Positions 45,164 to 54,277 of a stretch of DNA of 64,000 bases are shown piece by piece; within the stretch, counting starts at the first letter, position 1; each line of letters begins with the position of its first letter. The notes under the pieces were generated by a model. That model did no database searches. It was not told the DNA's origin and saw nothing but the letters and a program-made list of their open reading frames with translations. A program made the position numbers and the translations under genes. This DNA comes from Pseudomonas peradeniyensis (GTDB lineage: Bacteria > Pseudomonadota > Gammaproteobacteria > Pseudomonadales > Pseudomonadaceae): assembly GCF_014268935.2 (NCBI RefSeq), contig NZ_JABWRJ020000002.1, positions 922,001 through 986,000 on the forward strand. Reading direction: 5' to 3'.

Positions 45164-47455
45164 TTAACGCAGCTCGAAGCTCTGCTGCTGCACCGCCTGC
45201 GAGTCGAGGCCGATCTGCACATTGAACTGGCCAGCTTCGGCGACGTGCTGCAGTTGGCCATTGTAGAACTTCAGGTCCTGCTCACTGATGTCGAAGGTCA
45301 AGGTTCGCGCTTCGCCGGCCTTGAGCATGACTTTCTGGAAGTTCTTCAGTTCCTTGACCGGGCGGCTCATCGACGCGCTCTGGTCCTGGATATACAGCTG
45401 CACCACGGTCTCGCCGTCACGCTTGCCGGTGTTCTTCACCGTCACCTTGGCCTGCAGGGTGCCGCCACGCTTGAGTTCCTTCTGCGACAGCGCCAGCCCC
45501 GACAGCTCGAAGCTGGTGTAGCTCAGGCCGTAGCCGAACGGGTACAGCGGGCCGTTGGGCTCCTCGAAGTACTGCGAGGTGTAGTTGCCCGGCTTGCCCG
45601 GGGTGAACGGGCGGCCGATGCGCATGTGGTTGTAGTACATCGGGATCTGCCCGACCGAGCGCGGGAAGGTGATGGCCAGGCGACCGGACGGGTTGTAGTC
45701 GCCGAACAGCACGTCAGCGATGGCGTTGCCGCCTTCGGTGCCGCTGAACCAGGTCTCGAGGATGGCGTCGGCCTGCTCGCGCTCCCAGGCGATCGACAGC
45801 GGACGGCCGTTCATCAGCACCAGCACCAGGGGCTTGCCGGTGGCCTTCAGCGCCTTGATCAGATCGCGTTGCACCGCCGGGATTTCCAGGGTGGTACGGC
45901 TCGACGATTCGTGGGACATGCCACGGGACTCGCCGACCACGGCCACCACCACATCCGACTGCCTGGCGGCCTTGACCGCTTCGTCGATCAGCACGGCGGC
46001 CGGGCGTGGGTCATCGACGATTTCCGGCGCGTCGAAGTTGAGGAAGTTCAGGTAGTCGAACATGGCCTTGTCGCCGGTCACGTTCGAGCCCTTGGCATAG
46101 ACCAGCTTGGCCTTGCCTTCGACGGCGCGGCGCAGGCCCTCGCGCACGGTGACCGAGTGCTGCGGTTTACCGTCGGCGGCCCAGCTGCCCATCATGTCGA
46201 TCGGTGCATCGGCCAGCGGGCCGACCAGGGCGATGGTGCCGGACTTTTTCAGCGGCAGGGTCTGCTCGCGGTTCTCCAGCAGCACCAGGCCACGGCGTGC
46301 CACGTCGCGGGCGGTGTCACGGTGCAAGCGGTCGTCGGCGTAGTAGTCCTTCAGGTCGGTTTCCGGCTTGGGAATACGCACATAGGGGTCCTTGAACAGC
46401 CCCATGTCGTACTTGGCGCCCAGCACTTCACGCACCGCCTGGTCCAGCTCGGCCTGGCTGACTTCGCCGGACTTCAGCAGCCCTGGCAGCTCTTCGCCGT
46501 AGAGGGTGTCGTTCATGCTCATGTCGATGCCGGCCTTGATCGCCAGCTTGGCCGCTTCCCGGCCGTCGCGGGCCACGCCATGGCGGATCAGCTCCTGAAT
46601 GGCGCCGTGGTCGCTGATGGTCACGCCCTTGAAGCCCCACTCCTTGCGCAGCAGGTCGTTCATCAGCCAGGTGTTGGAGGTGGCCGGTACGCCGTTGATC
46701 GAGTTCAGCGCCACCATCACCCCGCCGGCACCAGCATCGAGTGCGGCGCGGTAGGGCGGCAGGTAGTCGTTGTACATCTTCGGCAGGCTCATATCGACCG
46801 TGTTGTAGTCGCGCCCGCCCTCCACCGCGCCGTACAGGGCGAAGTGCTTGACGATGGCCATGATGCTGTCGGCGTTGGCCGGGCTCGAGCCCTGGAACGA
46901 CTTGACCATCACCTGGCCGATCTTCGAGGTCAGGTAGGTGTCCTCGCCGAAGCCTTCGCTGGTGCGGCCCCAGCGCGGGTCGCGGGCGATGTCGACCATC
47001 GGCGCGAAGGTCATGTCCAGGGAATCGGCGGCGGCCTCGATGGCCGAGGTGCGGCCGACCTTGGCGATGGCGTCCATGTCCCAGGACGAAGCCAGGCCCA
47101 GGCCGATCGGGAAGATGGTGCGCTCGCCGTGGATGGTGTCGTAGGCGAAGAACATCGGGATCTTCAGGCGGCTGCGCATGGCCGCGTCCTGCATCGGCCG
47201 GTTCTCGGGAGCGGTACGCGAGTTGAAGGTGCCACCGATGCGTCCGGCGGCGATTTCCTCACGGATCTTGTCGCGGGGCATCTCGGGGCCGATGCTGATC
47301 AGGCGCAACTGGCCGATCTTCTCGGCCTCGGTCATCTGGCCGACCAGATGGTCGATGAACGCCTGCTTGTCTTGCAAGGGCGCGGCGGTAGGGGCGGCAA
47401 GGGCCGCCTGACTGGCAAGGCCCATGGCCAGGCCCAGCAAAGACAGTTTCATCAT
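45164..47455 (-). CDS. bglX: Periplasmic beta-glucosidase BglX (GH3)
   Basis: A 763-residue periplasmic glycoside hydrolase. A signal peptide (MMKLSLLGLAMGLASQAALA, cleavage after about 20) is followed by the GH3 N-terminal barrel, with catalytic nucleophile D282 in VTISDHGAIQEL (E. coli BglX uses D287). Then come the GH3 C-terminal domain, with the acid/base region SRGMSHESSSRTTL, and a C-terminal fibronectin-III-like domain (VTVKNTGKRDGETVVQLYI). It cleaves beta-linked glucosides or osmoregulated periplasmic glucans. The ATG at 47455 gives the signal peptide; a 30-residue longer frame has none. Confidence 0.95.
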   Translation of the reverse strand: MMKLSLLGLAMGLASQAALAAPTAAPLQDKQAFIDHLVGQMTEAEKIGQLRLISIGPEMPRDKIREEIAAGRIGGTFNSRTAPENRPMQDAAMRSRLKIPMFFAYDTIHGERTIFPIGLGLASSWDMDAIAKVGRTSAIEAAADSLDMTFAPMVDIARDPRWGRTSEGFGEDTYLTSKIGQVMVKSFQGSSPANADSIMAIVKHFALYGAVEGGRDYNTVDMSLPKMYNDYLPPYRAALDAGAGGVMVALNSINGVPATSNTWLMNDLLRKEWGFKGVTISDHGAIQELIRHGVARDGREAAKLAIKAGIDMSMNDTLYGEELPGLLKSGEVSQAELDQAVREVLGAKYDMGLFKDPYVRIPKPETDLKDYYADDRLHRDTARDVARRGLVLLENREQTLPLKKSGTIALVGPLADAPIDMMGSWAADGKPQHSVTVREGLRRAVEGKAKLVYAKGSNVTGDKAMFDYLNFLNFDAPEIVDDPRPAAVLIDEAVKAARQSDVVVAVVGESRGMSHESSSRTTLEIPAVQRDLIKALKATGKPLVLVLMNGRPLSIAWEREQADAILETWFSGTEGGNAIADVLFGDYNPSGRLAITFPRSVGQIPMYYNHMRIGRPFTPGKPGNYTSQYFEEPNGPLYPFGYGLSYTSFELSGLALSQKELKRGGTLQAKVTVKNTGKRDGETVVQLYIQDQSASMSRPVKELKNFQKVMLKAGEARTLTFDISEQDLKFYNGQLQHVAEAGQFNVQIGLDSQAVQQQSFELR

Positions 47456-47658
47456 CAATTCCGTTGTCGAGTGATAAGCGGCTGGCCGAGACGTTTCGTA
47501 CGCCTGTCGTTGTCGCGTCCGCTGGCAGTTCTGTGGATCATTCATCCATGATCCGGCGCAGTCGCGGATTATGCCTTATATGAGGCGTTTGTTGAGATAC
47601 ACTCTCGCCCACCCGATTGCCGGGATAACAACGATAAGAACGCTCGAGAGACGATGGC

Positions 47659-48267
47659 ATGACCGAATACGAACAGCGCCAGATCGCCGAGGCGATCGCC
47701 CGCGCCGAGCGGCGTACCGATGCGGAACTGGTGACCGTGCTGGCCCGCCGCGCCGACGACTTCCCCTATTTGCCGTTGCTCTGGGCCGCCCTGTTGGCCT
47801 TGCTGATCCCCGGCGCGTTGCATTTGTGGCTGGGCGGTATTGGCGTCAACGGTCTGCTGCTGGCGCAGATGCTGACCTTCATCAGCCTCTGTCTGCTGCT
47901 GCGCCACCCGCCCCTGGCGGCCTGGGTGGTGCCGTCGGTGCTGCGGCGCCGGCGCGCGTCGGGCCTGGCCCGCCAGCAGTTTCTCGAACTCAACCTGCAG
48001 CGTACCGCCGGTGCCACGGGGGTGCTGATCTTTGTTAGCGAAGCCGAGCGTCATGTCGAGATACTGGTTGACGAAGGCATTGCCCGGCACCTGCCCGAGC
48101 AGGCGCGTGAGGCGATCGTCGCCCGCTTCACTGATCAGGTGCGCCAGGGCCATACCCTGCAGGGGTTCGTCGAGTGCATCGAGGCCTGCGGTGAGCTGCT
48201 CAGCGAACACGTGCCGCCCACCCATGCGCGCAACGAGCTGCCCAACCGCCTGGTGATTCTCGACTGA
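47659..48267 (+). CDS. TPM-domain membrane protein
   Basis: A 202-residue protein of the TPM (TLP18.3/Psb32/MOLO-1) family. It starts with the helical EYEQRQIAEAIARAERRTDA, has two membrane helices (about 37-60 and 62-83) and a second domain half GVLIFVSEAERHVEILVDEGIARHL. In bacteria these usually pair with LemA. Function is uncertain, with roles in photosystem repair or phosphatase activity suggested for plant members. ATG 47659 is the only sensible start. It is divergent from bglX. Confidence 0.8.
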   Translation: MTEYEQRQIAEAIARAERRTDAELVTVLARRADDFPYLPLLWAALLALLIPGALHLWLGGIGVNGLLLAQMLTFISLCLLLRHPPLAAWVVPSVLRRRRASGLARQQFLELNLQRTAGATGVLIFVSEAERHVEILVDEGIARHLPEQAREAIVARFTDQVRQGHTLQGFVECIEACGELLSEHVPPTHARNELPNRLVILD

Positions 48268-48297
48268 TTGCTGTGGTCTGAATCAATGCTTGTTGTC

Positions 48298-48394
48298 GTG
48301 GGGGCGGGCTTGTCCCGCGAACACCGGCGAAGCCGGTGTCATGCATCGAGTTATCGGTTTCGCGGGCAAGCCCGCTCCCACAGGGGTTCGCGAT
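48298..48394. repeat. Inverted REP pair
   Basis: GTGGGGGCGGGCTTGTCCCG and CGCGGGCAAGCCCGCTCCCA face each other about 48 bases apart, with an ACACCGGCGAAGCCGGTGT hairpin between them. Confidence 0.8.
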
Positions 48395-48463
48395 GGCCTG
48401 ACATCGACGTAGAATGCCTGGCATTGCGCATAGCGCCCCCCGCATTCCGAGGCACCCGTTCCC

Positions 48464-49690
48464 ATGTCGTCCCCTTCTTCCGCCCCCACCGCGCCGGACG
48501 CGCGTGCCCAGTTCCTGAGCCTGCTCGCCGATGCCCTGGCCGATGGCAGCCTGAGCAAGCTGGTGCTGGCCCGTCATGTCGGCGCCGACCAGACCCTGCA
48601 GAGGATCATCGCCAAAGCGGTGCAGATCAAGGGCCAGGCCTGTCTGTCGCTGGTCTACCGTCACCTGACCCGCGACATTACCCGCAACCTGGAGCTGGCC
48701 CCGGCGCTGGCGCTGGTGGCCGAACTGCTGCCGGAGAGCTTTCGCAATGCGCACCTGTTCACCGCCGCCGGCGAGGTGCAACTGGAGTTCAGCAAGAAGG
48801 GCAAGCCGATGCTGCGCCGCCACCTGGCCCAGGCCCAGCCGGCGCCACGCGAGGCGGGGGCTGGCGGGCACGACCGCGAGAAGAAGCGCTACCTGGAACT
48901 GTCGCGACCGTTCCTGCGCGACCTGGGAGTGACCGACGCGCAAGGTGCGCTGATCCCGTCGATGTCGCGCAAGTGGAAGCAGATCAACAAGTTCATCGAA
49001 GTCTTCGACCATGCCTTGAGCGGAGCGCCGGTGGACGAACAGCAGTACCTGAAGGTTGCCGACTTCGGCTCGGGCAAGGGATATCTGACCTTCGCCATGC
49101 ACGACTACCTGCGTAATACCCTCGGGCGTGAGGCGCAGGTCACCGGTGTCGAGTTGCGTGCGGACATGGTCGAGCTGTGCAACGCCGCCGCCGCGCGCCT
49201 GGAGCATCCGGGCCTGGTGTTCGAGTGCGGAGATGTGCGCAGCGTGGTGCCTGAGGCCATCGACGTGATGATTGCCCTGCATGCCTGCGACATTGCCACC
49301 GACTACGCCATCCACACCGGCATTCGCTGCAACGCCGCGATCATCATGTGCTCGCCGTGCTGCCACAAGCAGGTTCGTCCGCAACTGCGCAGCCCCGGCC
49401 TGTTGCAACCGATGCTGCAATACGGGTTGCACCTGGGGCAGCAGGCCGAAATGCTCACCGACAGCCTGCGGGCGCTCTATCTTGAGGCCTGTGGCTACGA
49501 GACCAAGGTGTTCGAGTTCATCTCGCTCGAGCACACCAACAAGAACAAGATGATTCTTGCGGTCAAGCGCCGACAGCCCCAGGACAATGCGGCACTGTTG
49601 GAGAAGATCGCCGAGCTCAAGGCGTTCTATGGGGTACGCGAGCATTGCCTGGAAACCCTGCTGCAGGCGGATGGCCTGATTGCTGGGTGA
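48464..49690 (+). CDS. SAM-dependent methyltransferase (Methyltransf_32 type)
   Basis: A 408-residue class I methyltransferase. Motif I is KVADFGSGKGYLTFAM at about 197-212, and the acidic residue of motif II is in VTGVELRADMVELC. Motif IV is HACDIATDYAI, followed by a cysteine-rich IMCSPCCHKQVRP. The fold matches the GSTCD/METTL25-like family, which modifies RNA or protein; the substrate is unknown. The N-terminal 150 residues are helical and family-specific. ATG 48464 is the only candidate near the start. Confidence 0.8.
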   Translation: MSSPSSAPTAPDARAQFLSLLADALADGSLSKLVLARHVGADQTLQRIIAKAVQIKGQACLSLVYRHLTRDITRNLELAPALALVAELLPESFRNAHLFTAAGEVQLEFSKKGKPMLRRHLAQAQPAPREAGAGGHDREKKRYLELSRPFLRDLGVTDAQGALIPSMSRKWKQINKFIEVFDHALSGAPVDEQQYLKVADFGSGKGYLTFAMHDYLRNTLGREAQVTGVELRADMVELCNAAAARLEHPGLVFECGDVRSVVPEAIDVMIALHACDIATDYAIHTGIRCNAAIIMCSPCCHKQVRPQLRSPGLLQPMLQYGLHLGQQAEMLTDSLRALYLEACGYETKVFEFISLEHTNKNKMILAVKRRQPQDNAALLEKIAELKAFYGVREHCLETLLQADGLIAG

Positions 49691-49808
49691 TTGAACCTAC
49701 AGCACCTTCCCAGTTTCGGTTAGGCCGTTTCTGAAAGAGCCTTTCTGAGCCTGTTGCAGCCTCCCTGGCACCTAGTCTGGCTTGTGGTGACGCCCGTCGG
49801 CGCTGCCT

Positions 49809-49849
49809 GGTTGTCACTTGACAACCTTTTTCGCATGCCCATACTGGAG
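49809..49849 (+). promoter_or_regulatory. Promoter and palindromic operator of the HicA-like/HTH pair
   Basis: A perfect -35 TTGACA (49818-49823) and a -10 CATACT (49840-49845, spacing 16) precede the genes. The palindrome GGTTGTCA-CT-TGACAACC (49809-49826) is perfect and overlaps the -35. GGAG at 49846-49849 is the ribosome site for ATG 49858. Overlap of the palindrome and the -35 is what an autorepressing antitoxin would use. Confidence 0.75.
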
Positions 49850-49857
49850 CTCAATCG

Positions 49858-50130
49858 ATGGCCCGTCCTCTCCATCCAAACAAGGAAGTCGAGCAGTCCC
49901 TGGCACACGCTGAGGCGCAGGGCTGGAAAGTTACAGCGCGGGGCGGCCATTGCTGGGGGCGGATCTATTGCCCCAACAACGACCGCGAATGCCGCTGTGG
50001 CGAGTTCTGCATCACCAGCGTGTGGAGCACACCCAGAAACCCGGGCACCTTCGCTCGCCAGTTGCGCCGGATCGTGGACAACTGCACGTCGATGCGCGGG
50101 AGCGTCAATCAGCCAGTGGAGCGAAAGTGA
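49858..50130 (+). CDS. HicA-like small protein with Cys cluster (possible toxin)
   Basis: A 90-residue protein of dsRBD-like HicA type. The helix KEVEQSLAHAEAQGWKV leads to RGGHCWGRIYCP: H31 sits where HicA mRNA interferases keep their catalytic histidine (G-S/G-H). An added Cys pattern C38-x6-C45-x-C47-x3-C51 (CPNNDRECRCGEFC) could bind a metal, which ordinary HicA lacks. The C-terminal half (STPRNPGTFARQLRRIVDNC) is conserved-looking and helical. It is predicted to act on RNA, and toxicity is an inference. The stop overlaps the start of the HTH gene by one base. Confidence 0.7.
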   Translation: MARPLHPNKEVEQSLAHAEAQGWKVTARGGHCWGRIYCPNNDRECRCGEFCITSVWSTPRNPGTFARQLRRIVDNCTSMRGSVNQPVERK

Positions 50131-50624
50131 TGGAGTACGAATTCACCCTCAAGTACCAATTGCACGACGGCGTGGACGTCGATGCACTGATCGAGCTTCT
50201 GGGAGAGGCCGGTTGCGATGACGCGGTGGTCGGTAGCGGTCAGCCCGGTCGCCTGGCCCTGGCCTTCGCCCGCGAGGGCAAGACTGCGCGGGAAGCGATG
50301 CACAGCGCCCTGGAGGATGTCCGGCAGGTCTTGCCGGAGGCCCGCCTGATCGAGGCCAGTCCCGACCTGGTCGGCCTGACCGATGTGGCGGCGCTGGTGG
50401 GGGTGTCCCGACAGAACATGCGCAAGCTCATGCTCACGCATCACCGCACTTTCCCGGCCCCGGTGCATGACGGTAGCCTTTCGCTCTGGCACCTGGCCGA
50501 CATCCTGGCTTGGATGCAGGAACGGGGTACCCACGCCGTTGTCCAGGCGCTCCATGAACTGGCCGTCGTGGCGATGCAGGTGAATGTCGCCAGGGCCCAG
50601 GAACGGGTGGCGAGCGGCAGGTGA
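50130..50624 (+). CDS. HicB-like/HTH protein paired with the HicA-like gene (possible antitoxin)
   Basis: A 164-residue protein. Residues 1-75 resemble a degenerate HicB partial RNase-H fold (EFTLKYQLHDG, then LALAFAREGKTAREAMHSAL, which fits the HicB helix after its sheet). Residues 80-130 are an AlpA/MerR-like winged helix (GLTDVAALVGVSRQNMRKLM, later LSLWHLADILAWM). The C-terminal tail is helical. Coupling to the upstream gene (TGATG) and the palindrome over the promoter suggest an antitoxin that binds its own promoter. ATG 50130 is fixed by the overlap. Confidence 0.65.
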   Translation: MEYEFTLKYQLHDGVDVDALIELLGEAGCDDAVVGSGQPGRLALAFAREGKTAREAMHSALEDVRQVLPEARLIEASPDLVGLTDVAALVGVSRQNMRKLMLTHHRTFPAPVHDGSLSLWHLADILAWMQERGTHAVVQALHELAVVAMQVNVARAQERVASGR

Positions 50625-50657
50625 TGCAGTCCATTGCATCATCGCCGTTGCGCAGGA

Positions 50658-53210
50658 TCAGAAGAACCGGGTCACGCTGATCTTGGCATTGCGCCCCTGG
50701 GTGTAGGCGTTCTCGCCCGACAACTCCGGCCGGATGGCCTTGTTGAACAGGTTGTCCACGGTCAGGTTGACCTCGGTGCCCTTGAGGTACGGCTGCTGGG
50801 GTTTCCAGTTGGCGAACAGGCCGTGAATCTCGTACTTCTCGTTGCCGAAGTTGTCGTAGTAGCGATCGCCCAGGGCACTGGCCGGGCCCTCGAAGTACTT
50901 GTCACTGGGCAGGTGGTGGGTGGCGCCGACGAACTGTGCGGTCCAGCCGACACGGGCGTCCCAGGACGGAATCTTGACCCCCAGGGTGGTGATCCATTTT
51001 GGCGCCGGCACATCCTTGGCCCACACGTCGGGGCCCCAAGGGTTGGTGTAGGCGCCCTCGTGGCGGCCTTCCATCCACGAGTAAGAAACCGCCCCGAACC
51101 AATAGGTGGCGTCGTAGAAGGTCTCTATCTCGAAGCCCTTGTAGGTCACGTCACCGATATTGCGGTAGTTGCCCATCAGTCCGTCGCCGCAGGTGTTGGC
51201 GATGGTGCCGCCGTTTACCAGCTGTTCCTGGCAGCCGATGCCGGTGGCCTTGAAGATCTCGTCAGTGACCTTGTTGTGGAATGCCATGGTGCGAATCTGC
51301 GCGCTGTCACCCTGGCTGAACACGTTGGTGAAGGTGCTGATGCTCCCCACCCGTACACCGGTAATGCGCTCGGGGTCGAGGTTGCGGCTGGTGGCGGTGC
51401 GGCTGCCGACACCCTGCACTTCATACTGTTCATCAAGCACCGGGGCGCGCCAGGTCTTGCTGTAGTCGGCGAACAGCGCGGTCTGCTCGTTCATTTTCCA
51501 GAACAGCGACAGACGTGGCGACCAACCGCTGTAGGTCTTGTCGCTGTAGTCGTGGCCGGCCGCCGGGTTGTTGTAGTACGGCGCCTGGTTGGGCTTGCCC
51601 TCGTTAGTCACGTGGTCGTAGCGCAACGACGGGGTGATGGTCAGGTCGCCGAAGGTGATGGCGTCCTGCAGGTAATAACCTTGGCTGTCGACCTGGCCGC
51701 TGGGCATGAAGTACGGCTGGTAGTGGCCATAGTTGTACTTGGGTACTTCGTAGGTCTTGCCGGGCATCCACATCTGCGTGTCCCGGTCATGGCGGCGCAC
51801 CTGCACGCCGGCGGTGAAAGCATGTTCCAGGGGGCCGGTAAGGAAGGTGCTGGTGTTCTTCACATCGAGCATGCGGTCCTTGTACTCGGTATCCATCTTG
51901 CGCCCACCGGTGGCGGGCTGGAAGAACGCCGTAGCGTCGCGCTCATCGGTCTGCTTGGTGTCCGATTCGGAGTACTTCACCTGCAGGTCCACCCACGGGT
52001 TCTCGATCGGTTGGTACTTGTAGGTGGCCGACCAGGTGGTGTCGATGGTGCGGCGGTTGGCTAGGAAACGCTTGAGGGCAGCTTCGTATCCGTATTTCTT
52101 GATATCCGCCGCGGTGGGCGGTGTGCTGAAAGCGGTCGATGAGAACGTGGTCCAGCGCTGGCTTTCCGATTGTGCCCAGGACAGTCCCAGGCTGTGCTCG
52201 TCGGTGAAATGGATGTTGGTCTTGAGCAGGGCGCCGTCCAGGTCCAGGGCACTGTAGGGGATGCGCTGAGGGTTGATCGGCCATTTGCCGGTGGGGTCGG
52301 GCAGGCTATCGGCCATCTTCAGGTTGCCGCCGTCGCGCTTGGTGTAATACACCAGGCCGTCGATGCGACCGTCGTCGGTACGGCCGAACAATGCCGAGCT
52401 GTAGATCTGCTGGTGGTCGTTGCTGCCATAACCGTATTTGAGCATCGCACCGCTGTTGCGACCCTCCTGCAGCAGGTCGCCGGCGTCCTTGGTCTCCATG
52501 TTGACGCTGCCGCCAAAACCGCCATTGCCGGTCTTGACCGAGTGCGGTCCTTTTTCGACCTCGATGTGTTTGATCAGCTCGGGCTCGATGAATATGGTGC
52601 CTTGTTGATAGCGCTCGAAGCCGCTTTTGGGCGCACCGTCGAGGGTCATTGGCACGTCCTCGGCGTCGCCGAAGCCCCAGATGTTGATGGTCTGACCGCC
52701 GGGCTTGGACGAGCCGCCCATGTTCACCCCCGGCAGGGTAGCCAGCACGCTTGGAATGTTGCTGGGCTGGTAGCGGTCGATCTGTTCCTGGTCGAGGGTC
52801 GAGCGCCCGACGTTGCCTGCGTCGACTTGCTGGCCGTCACCGACGATGCTCACGGCCCCAAGTTGCAGGCTGTTGTCGGCAGTCGGGTCGTCCTCGCGCA
52901 GGCGCACCACGTAGGTGTTGCCCATGCGCACGACACTGAAGCGGCTGCCCAGCAGCAGGCGCCCGATGGCCGCCTCGGCCTCGAAGTCGCCCTTGAGCGC
53001 CGGTGCCTGGGCGCTGCCGAGCAGGGCCTCGTCGAACAGCAGCTGGACCTTGGCCTGCTGGGCCAGTTGGCTCAGCGAGCGGGCCAGCGGTTGCGCGGGC
53101 AGGTCGAAGGGCACCGGCGCGGCTTCGGCGGCCAGGCTCATGGCCAGGCACAGGGCCAGCAGGGTGGGTCGGGCAGGCAGGCAGTGCAATGGACGCAACG
53201 CGGACAACAT
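50658..53210 (-). CDS. TonB-dependent receptor with STN domain, heme/hemophore type
   Basis: An 850-residue outer-membrane receptor. A signal peptide (cleavage near AAEAA, about 30) precedes an STN signalling domain (VPFDLPAQPLARSLSQLAQQ). A plug follows (STLDQEQIDRYQPSNIPSVL, GPHSVKTGNGGFGG), then a 22-strand barrel ending RNAKISVTRFF. The end (LTVDNLFNKAIRPELSGENA) and FRAP/NPDL-like stretches (TWRAPVLDEQYE, RNLDPERITG) fit heme/hemoglobin/HasR receptors. The histidine normally found between those two motifs is missing. The gene lies behind an ECF sigma/FecR pair, which fits surface signalling through STN. ATG 53210 has GGGGGA upstream. Confidence 0.85.
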   Translation of the reverse strand: MLSALRPLHCLPARPTLLALCLAMSLAAEAAPVPFDLPAQPLARSLSQLAQQAKVQLLFDEALLGSAQAPALKGDFEAEAAIGRLLLGSRFSVVRMGNTYVVRLREDDPTADNSLQLGAVSIVGDGQQVDAGNVGRSTLDQEQIDRYQPSNIPSVLATLPGVNMGGSSKPGGQTINIWGFGDAEDVPMTLDGAPKSGFERYQQGTIFIEPELIKHIEVEKGPHSVKTGNGGFGGSVNMETKDAGDLLQEGRNSGAMLKYGYGSNDHQQIYSSALFGRTDDGRIDGLVYYTKRDGGNLKMADSLPDPTGKWPINPQRIPYSALDLDGALLKTNIHFTDEHSLGLSWAQSESQRWTTFSSTAFSTPPTAADIKKYGYEAALKRFLANRRTIDTTWSATYKYQPIENPWVDLQVKYSESDTKQTDERDATAFFQPATGGRKMDTEYKDRMLDVKNTSTFLTGPLEHAFTAGVQVRRHDRDTQMWMPGKTYEVPKYNYGHYQPYFMPSGQVDSQGYYLQDAITFGDLTITPSLRYDHVTNEGKPNQAPYYNNPAAGHDYSDKTYSGWSPRLSLFWKMNEQTALFADYSKTWRAPVLDEQYEVQGVGSRTATSRNLDPERITGVRVGSISTFTNVFSQGDSAQIRTMAFHNKVTDEIFKATGIGCQEQLVNGGTIANTCGDGLMGNYRNIGDVTYKGFEIETFYDATYWFGAVSYSWMEGRHEGAYTNPWGPDVWAKDVPAPKWITTLGVKIPSWDARVGWTAQFVGATHHLPSDKYFEGPASALGDRYYDNFGNEKYEIHGLFANWKPQQPYLKGTEVNLTVDNLFNKAIRPELSGENAYTQGRNAKISVTRFF

Positions 53211-53303
53211 GGATTCCCCCAAACGGCAAAAGGCCGGAAAAAGCCCGCCATCACGCGGCAGGCGGGGAGGAAGACGCGGCGTTGCGACAAAACCTCACCT
53301 GCG

Positions 53304-53326
53304 AATGATAAAAATTCTCAAATTAT
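53304..53326 (-). promoter_or_regulatory. Fur-like box upstream of the heme-type receptor
   Basis: On the minus strand AATTTGAGAATTTTTATCAT resembles a Fur site (GATAATGAGAATCATT), about 12 of 19 positions. It lies about 100 bases before ATG 53210, partly within the fecR stop region. Confidence 0.4.
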
Positions 53327-53329
53327 TTT

Positions 53330-54277
53330 TTAGCGTCGTTCGATGCGCAGGCGCCCGTCGGCGAGCAAGGTGGTTTTGACCGGCAACAGCGCGGGCAGGG
53401 CATTGAGCAGGGCATCCGGATCGTGCACGTCGAGGTTGCCGGACACCTTGTAGCGGCCGAGCGCCGGATCGGCCAGCACCACCGGGTGCTGGCGATACAG
53501 GCCGAGCTCGTCGACCAGGCTGGCCAGTTCGCGGTTGCGAAAGCTCACATGGCCCTCGCGCCAGTCGGCGACCTGCTGCTCGCCGAGTTCGTGGCGGGTC
53601 AGGCTGCCGCGCGCCAGGTCGTAGGTGGCGCCCTGACGGGCAGCAAGCAGCACGGGCGGATGTCGTTCCCCCGGCGTATCGAACGCTACCTGGCCGTGGG
53701 CGACCGCCACCACCAGTTCGCGCTCGCCACGACGCAGGTCGAAACCGGTGCCGACCACGCGCACCCGGCCACTGCCGGCATCGACGAACAGGGGGCGTTC
53801 CTTGTCCGGCGCTACCTCGATGTACAGCTGGCCGTGGTCGAGATGGATCAGCCGGCGCTCGGCGCTGAAGTCCAGGCGTAGGCGGGTCTGGGCGTTGACG
53901 AAGAGCTGGCTGCCGTCGGGCAGTTGCAGGGTCTGCAAGGCCTGGCCGGCGGCGATGCGCTGGCTGAAGGCGCTGCTGCCCGCCCCCAGGTTGCCCGCCA
54001 GCACCGCGCAGAGCAGCGCCGCCGCGGTTGCCAGGGCCGGGCGCCAGCGTGGCGCGCGGCGCACCGGCAAGGGCACGGGGCGGTTGGCCTGCTTGAGCGC
54101 GGCCAGGTCATCCCATAACTGTTCGAACTGGCGGTAGGCGCGGGTGTGCTCGGGCGTCTGCATCCACAGGGCGAACGCCTTGCGCTCCTGGCGCGACGGC
54201 TGGTTGCGGTTGCGGCTGAACCAGCTCGCCGCCTGGGCGTCGATCGGGCGCGGGTCGAGCTCGTCGGTGGGGGTCAT
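53330..54277 (-). CDS. FecR-family anti-sigma/sensor protein
   Basis: A 315-residue inner-membrane protein. The N-terminal anti-sigma part has the FecR pattern AASWFSRNRNQPSRQERKAF and ALWMQTPEHTRAYRQFEQLW. One membrane helix (about 80-100, LATAAALLCAVLAGNLGAG) leads to a periplasmic FecR domain (LPDGSQLFVNAQTRLRLDFS, RVRVVGTGFDLRRGE) and a C-terminal STN-contact part (VSFRNRELASLVDELGLYRQ). It overlaps the sigma gene by 4 bases. Confidence 0.92.
   Translation of the reverse strand: MTPTDELDPRPIDAQAASWFSRNRNQPSRQERKAFALWMQTPEHTRAYRQFEQLWDDLAALKQANRPVPLPVRRAPRWRPALATAAALLCAVLAGNLGAGSSAFSQRIAAGQALQTLQLPDGSQLFVNAQTRLRLDFSAERRLIHLDHGQLYIEVAPDKERPLFVDAGSGRVRVVGTGFDLRRGERELVVAVAHGQVAFDTPGERHPPVLLAARQGATYDLARGSLTRHELGEQQVADWREGHVSFRNRELASLVDELGLYRQHPVVLADPALGRYKVSGNLDVHDPDALLNALPALLPVKTTLLADGRLRIERR

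Noticed and set aside
53304-53326. A second strong Fur box in front of the heme-type receptor
   Set aside because: Listed only at low confidence, not reported as a finding: the match is about 12 of 19 and AT-rich sequence near a stop codon can mimic it. The receptor is more likely driven by its ECF sigma factor.
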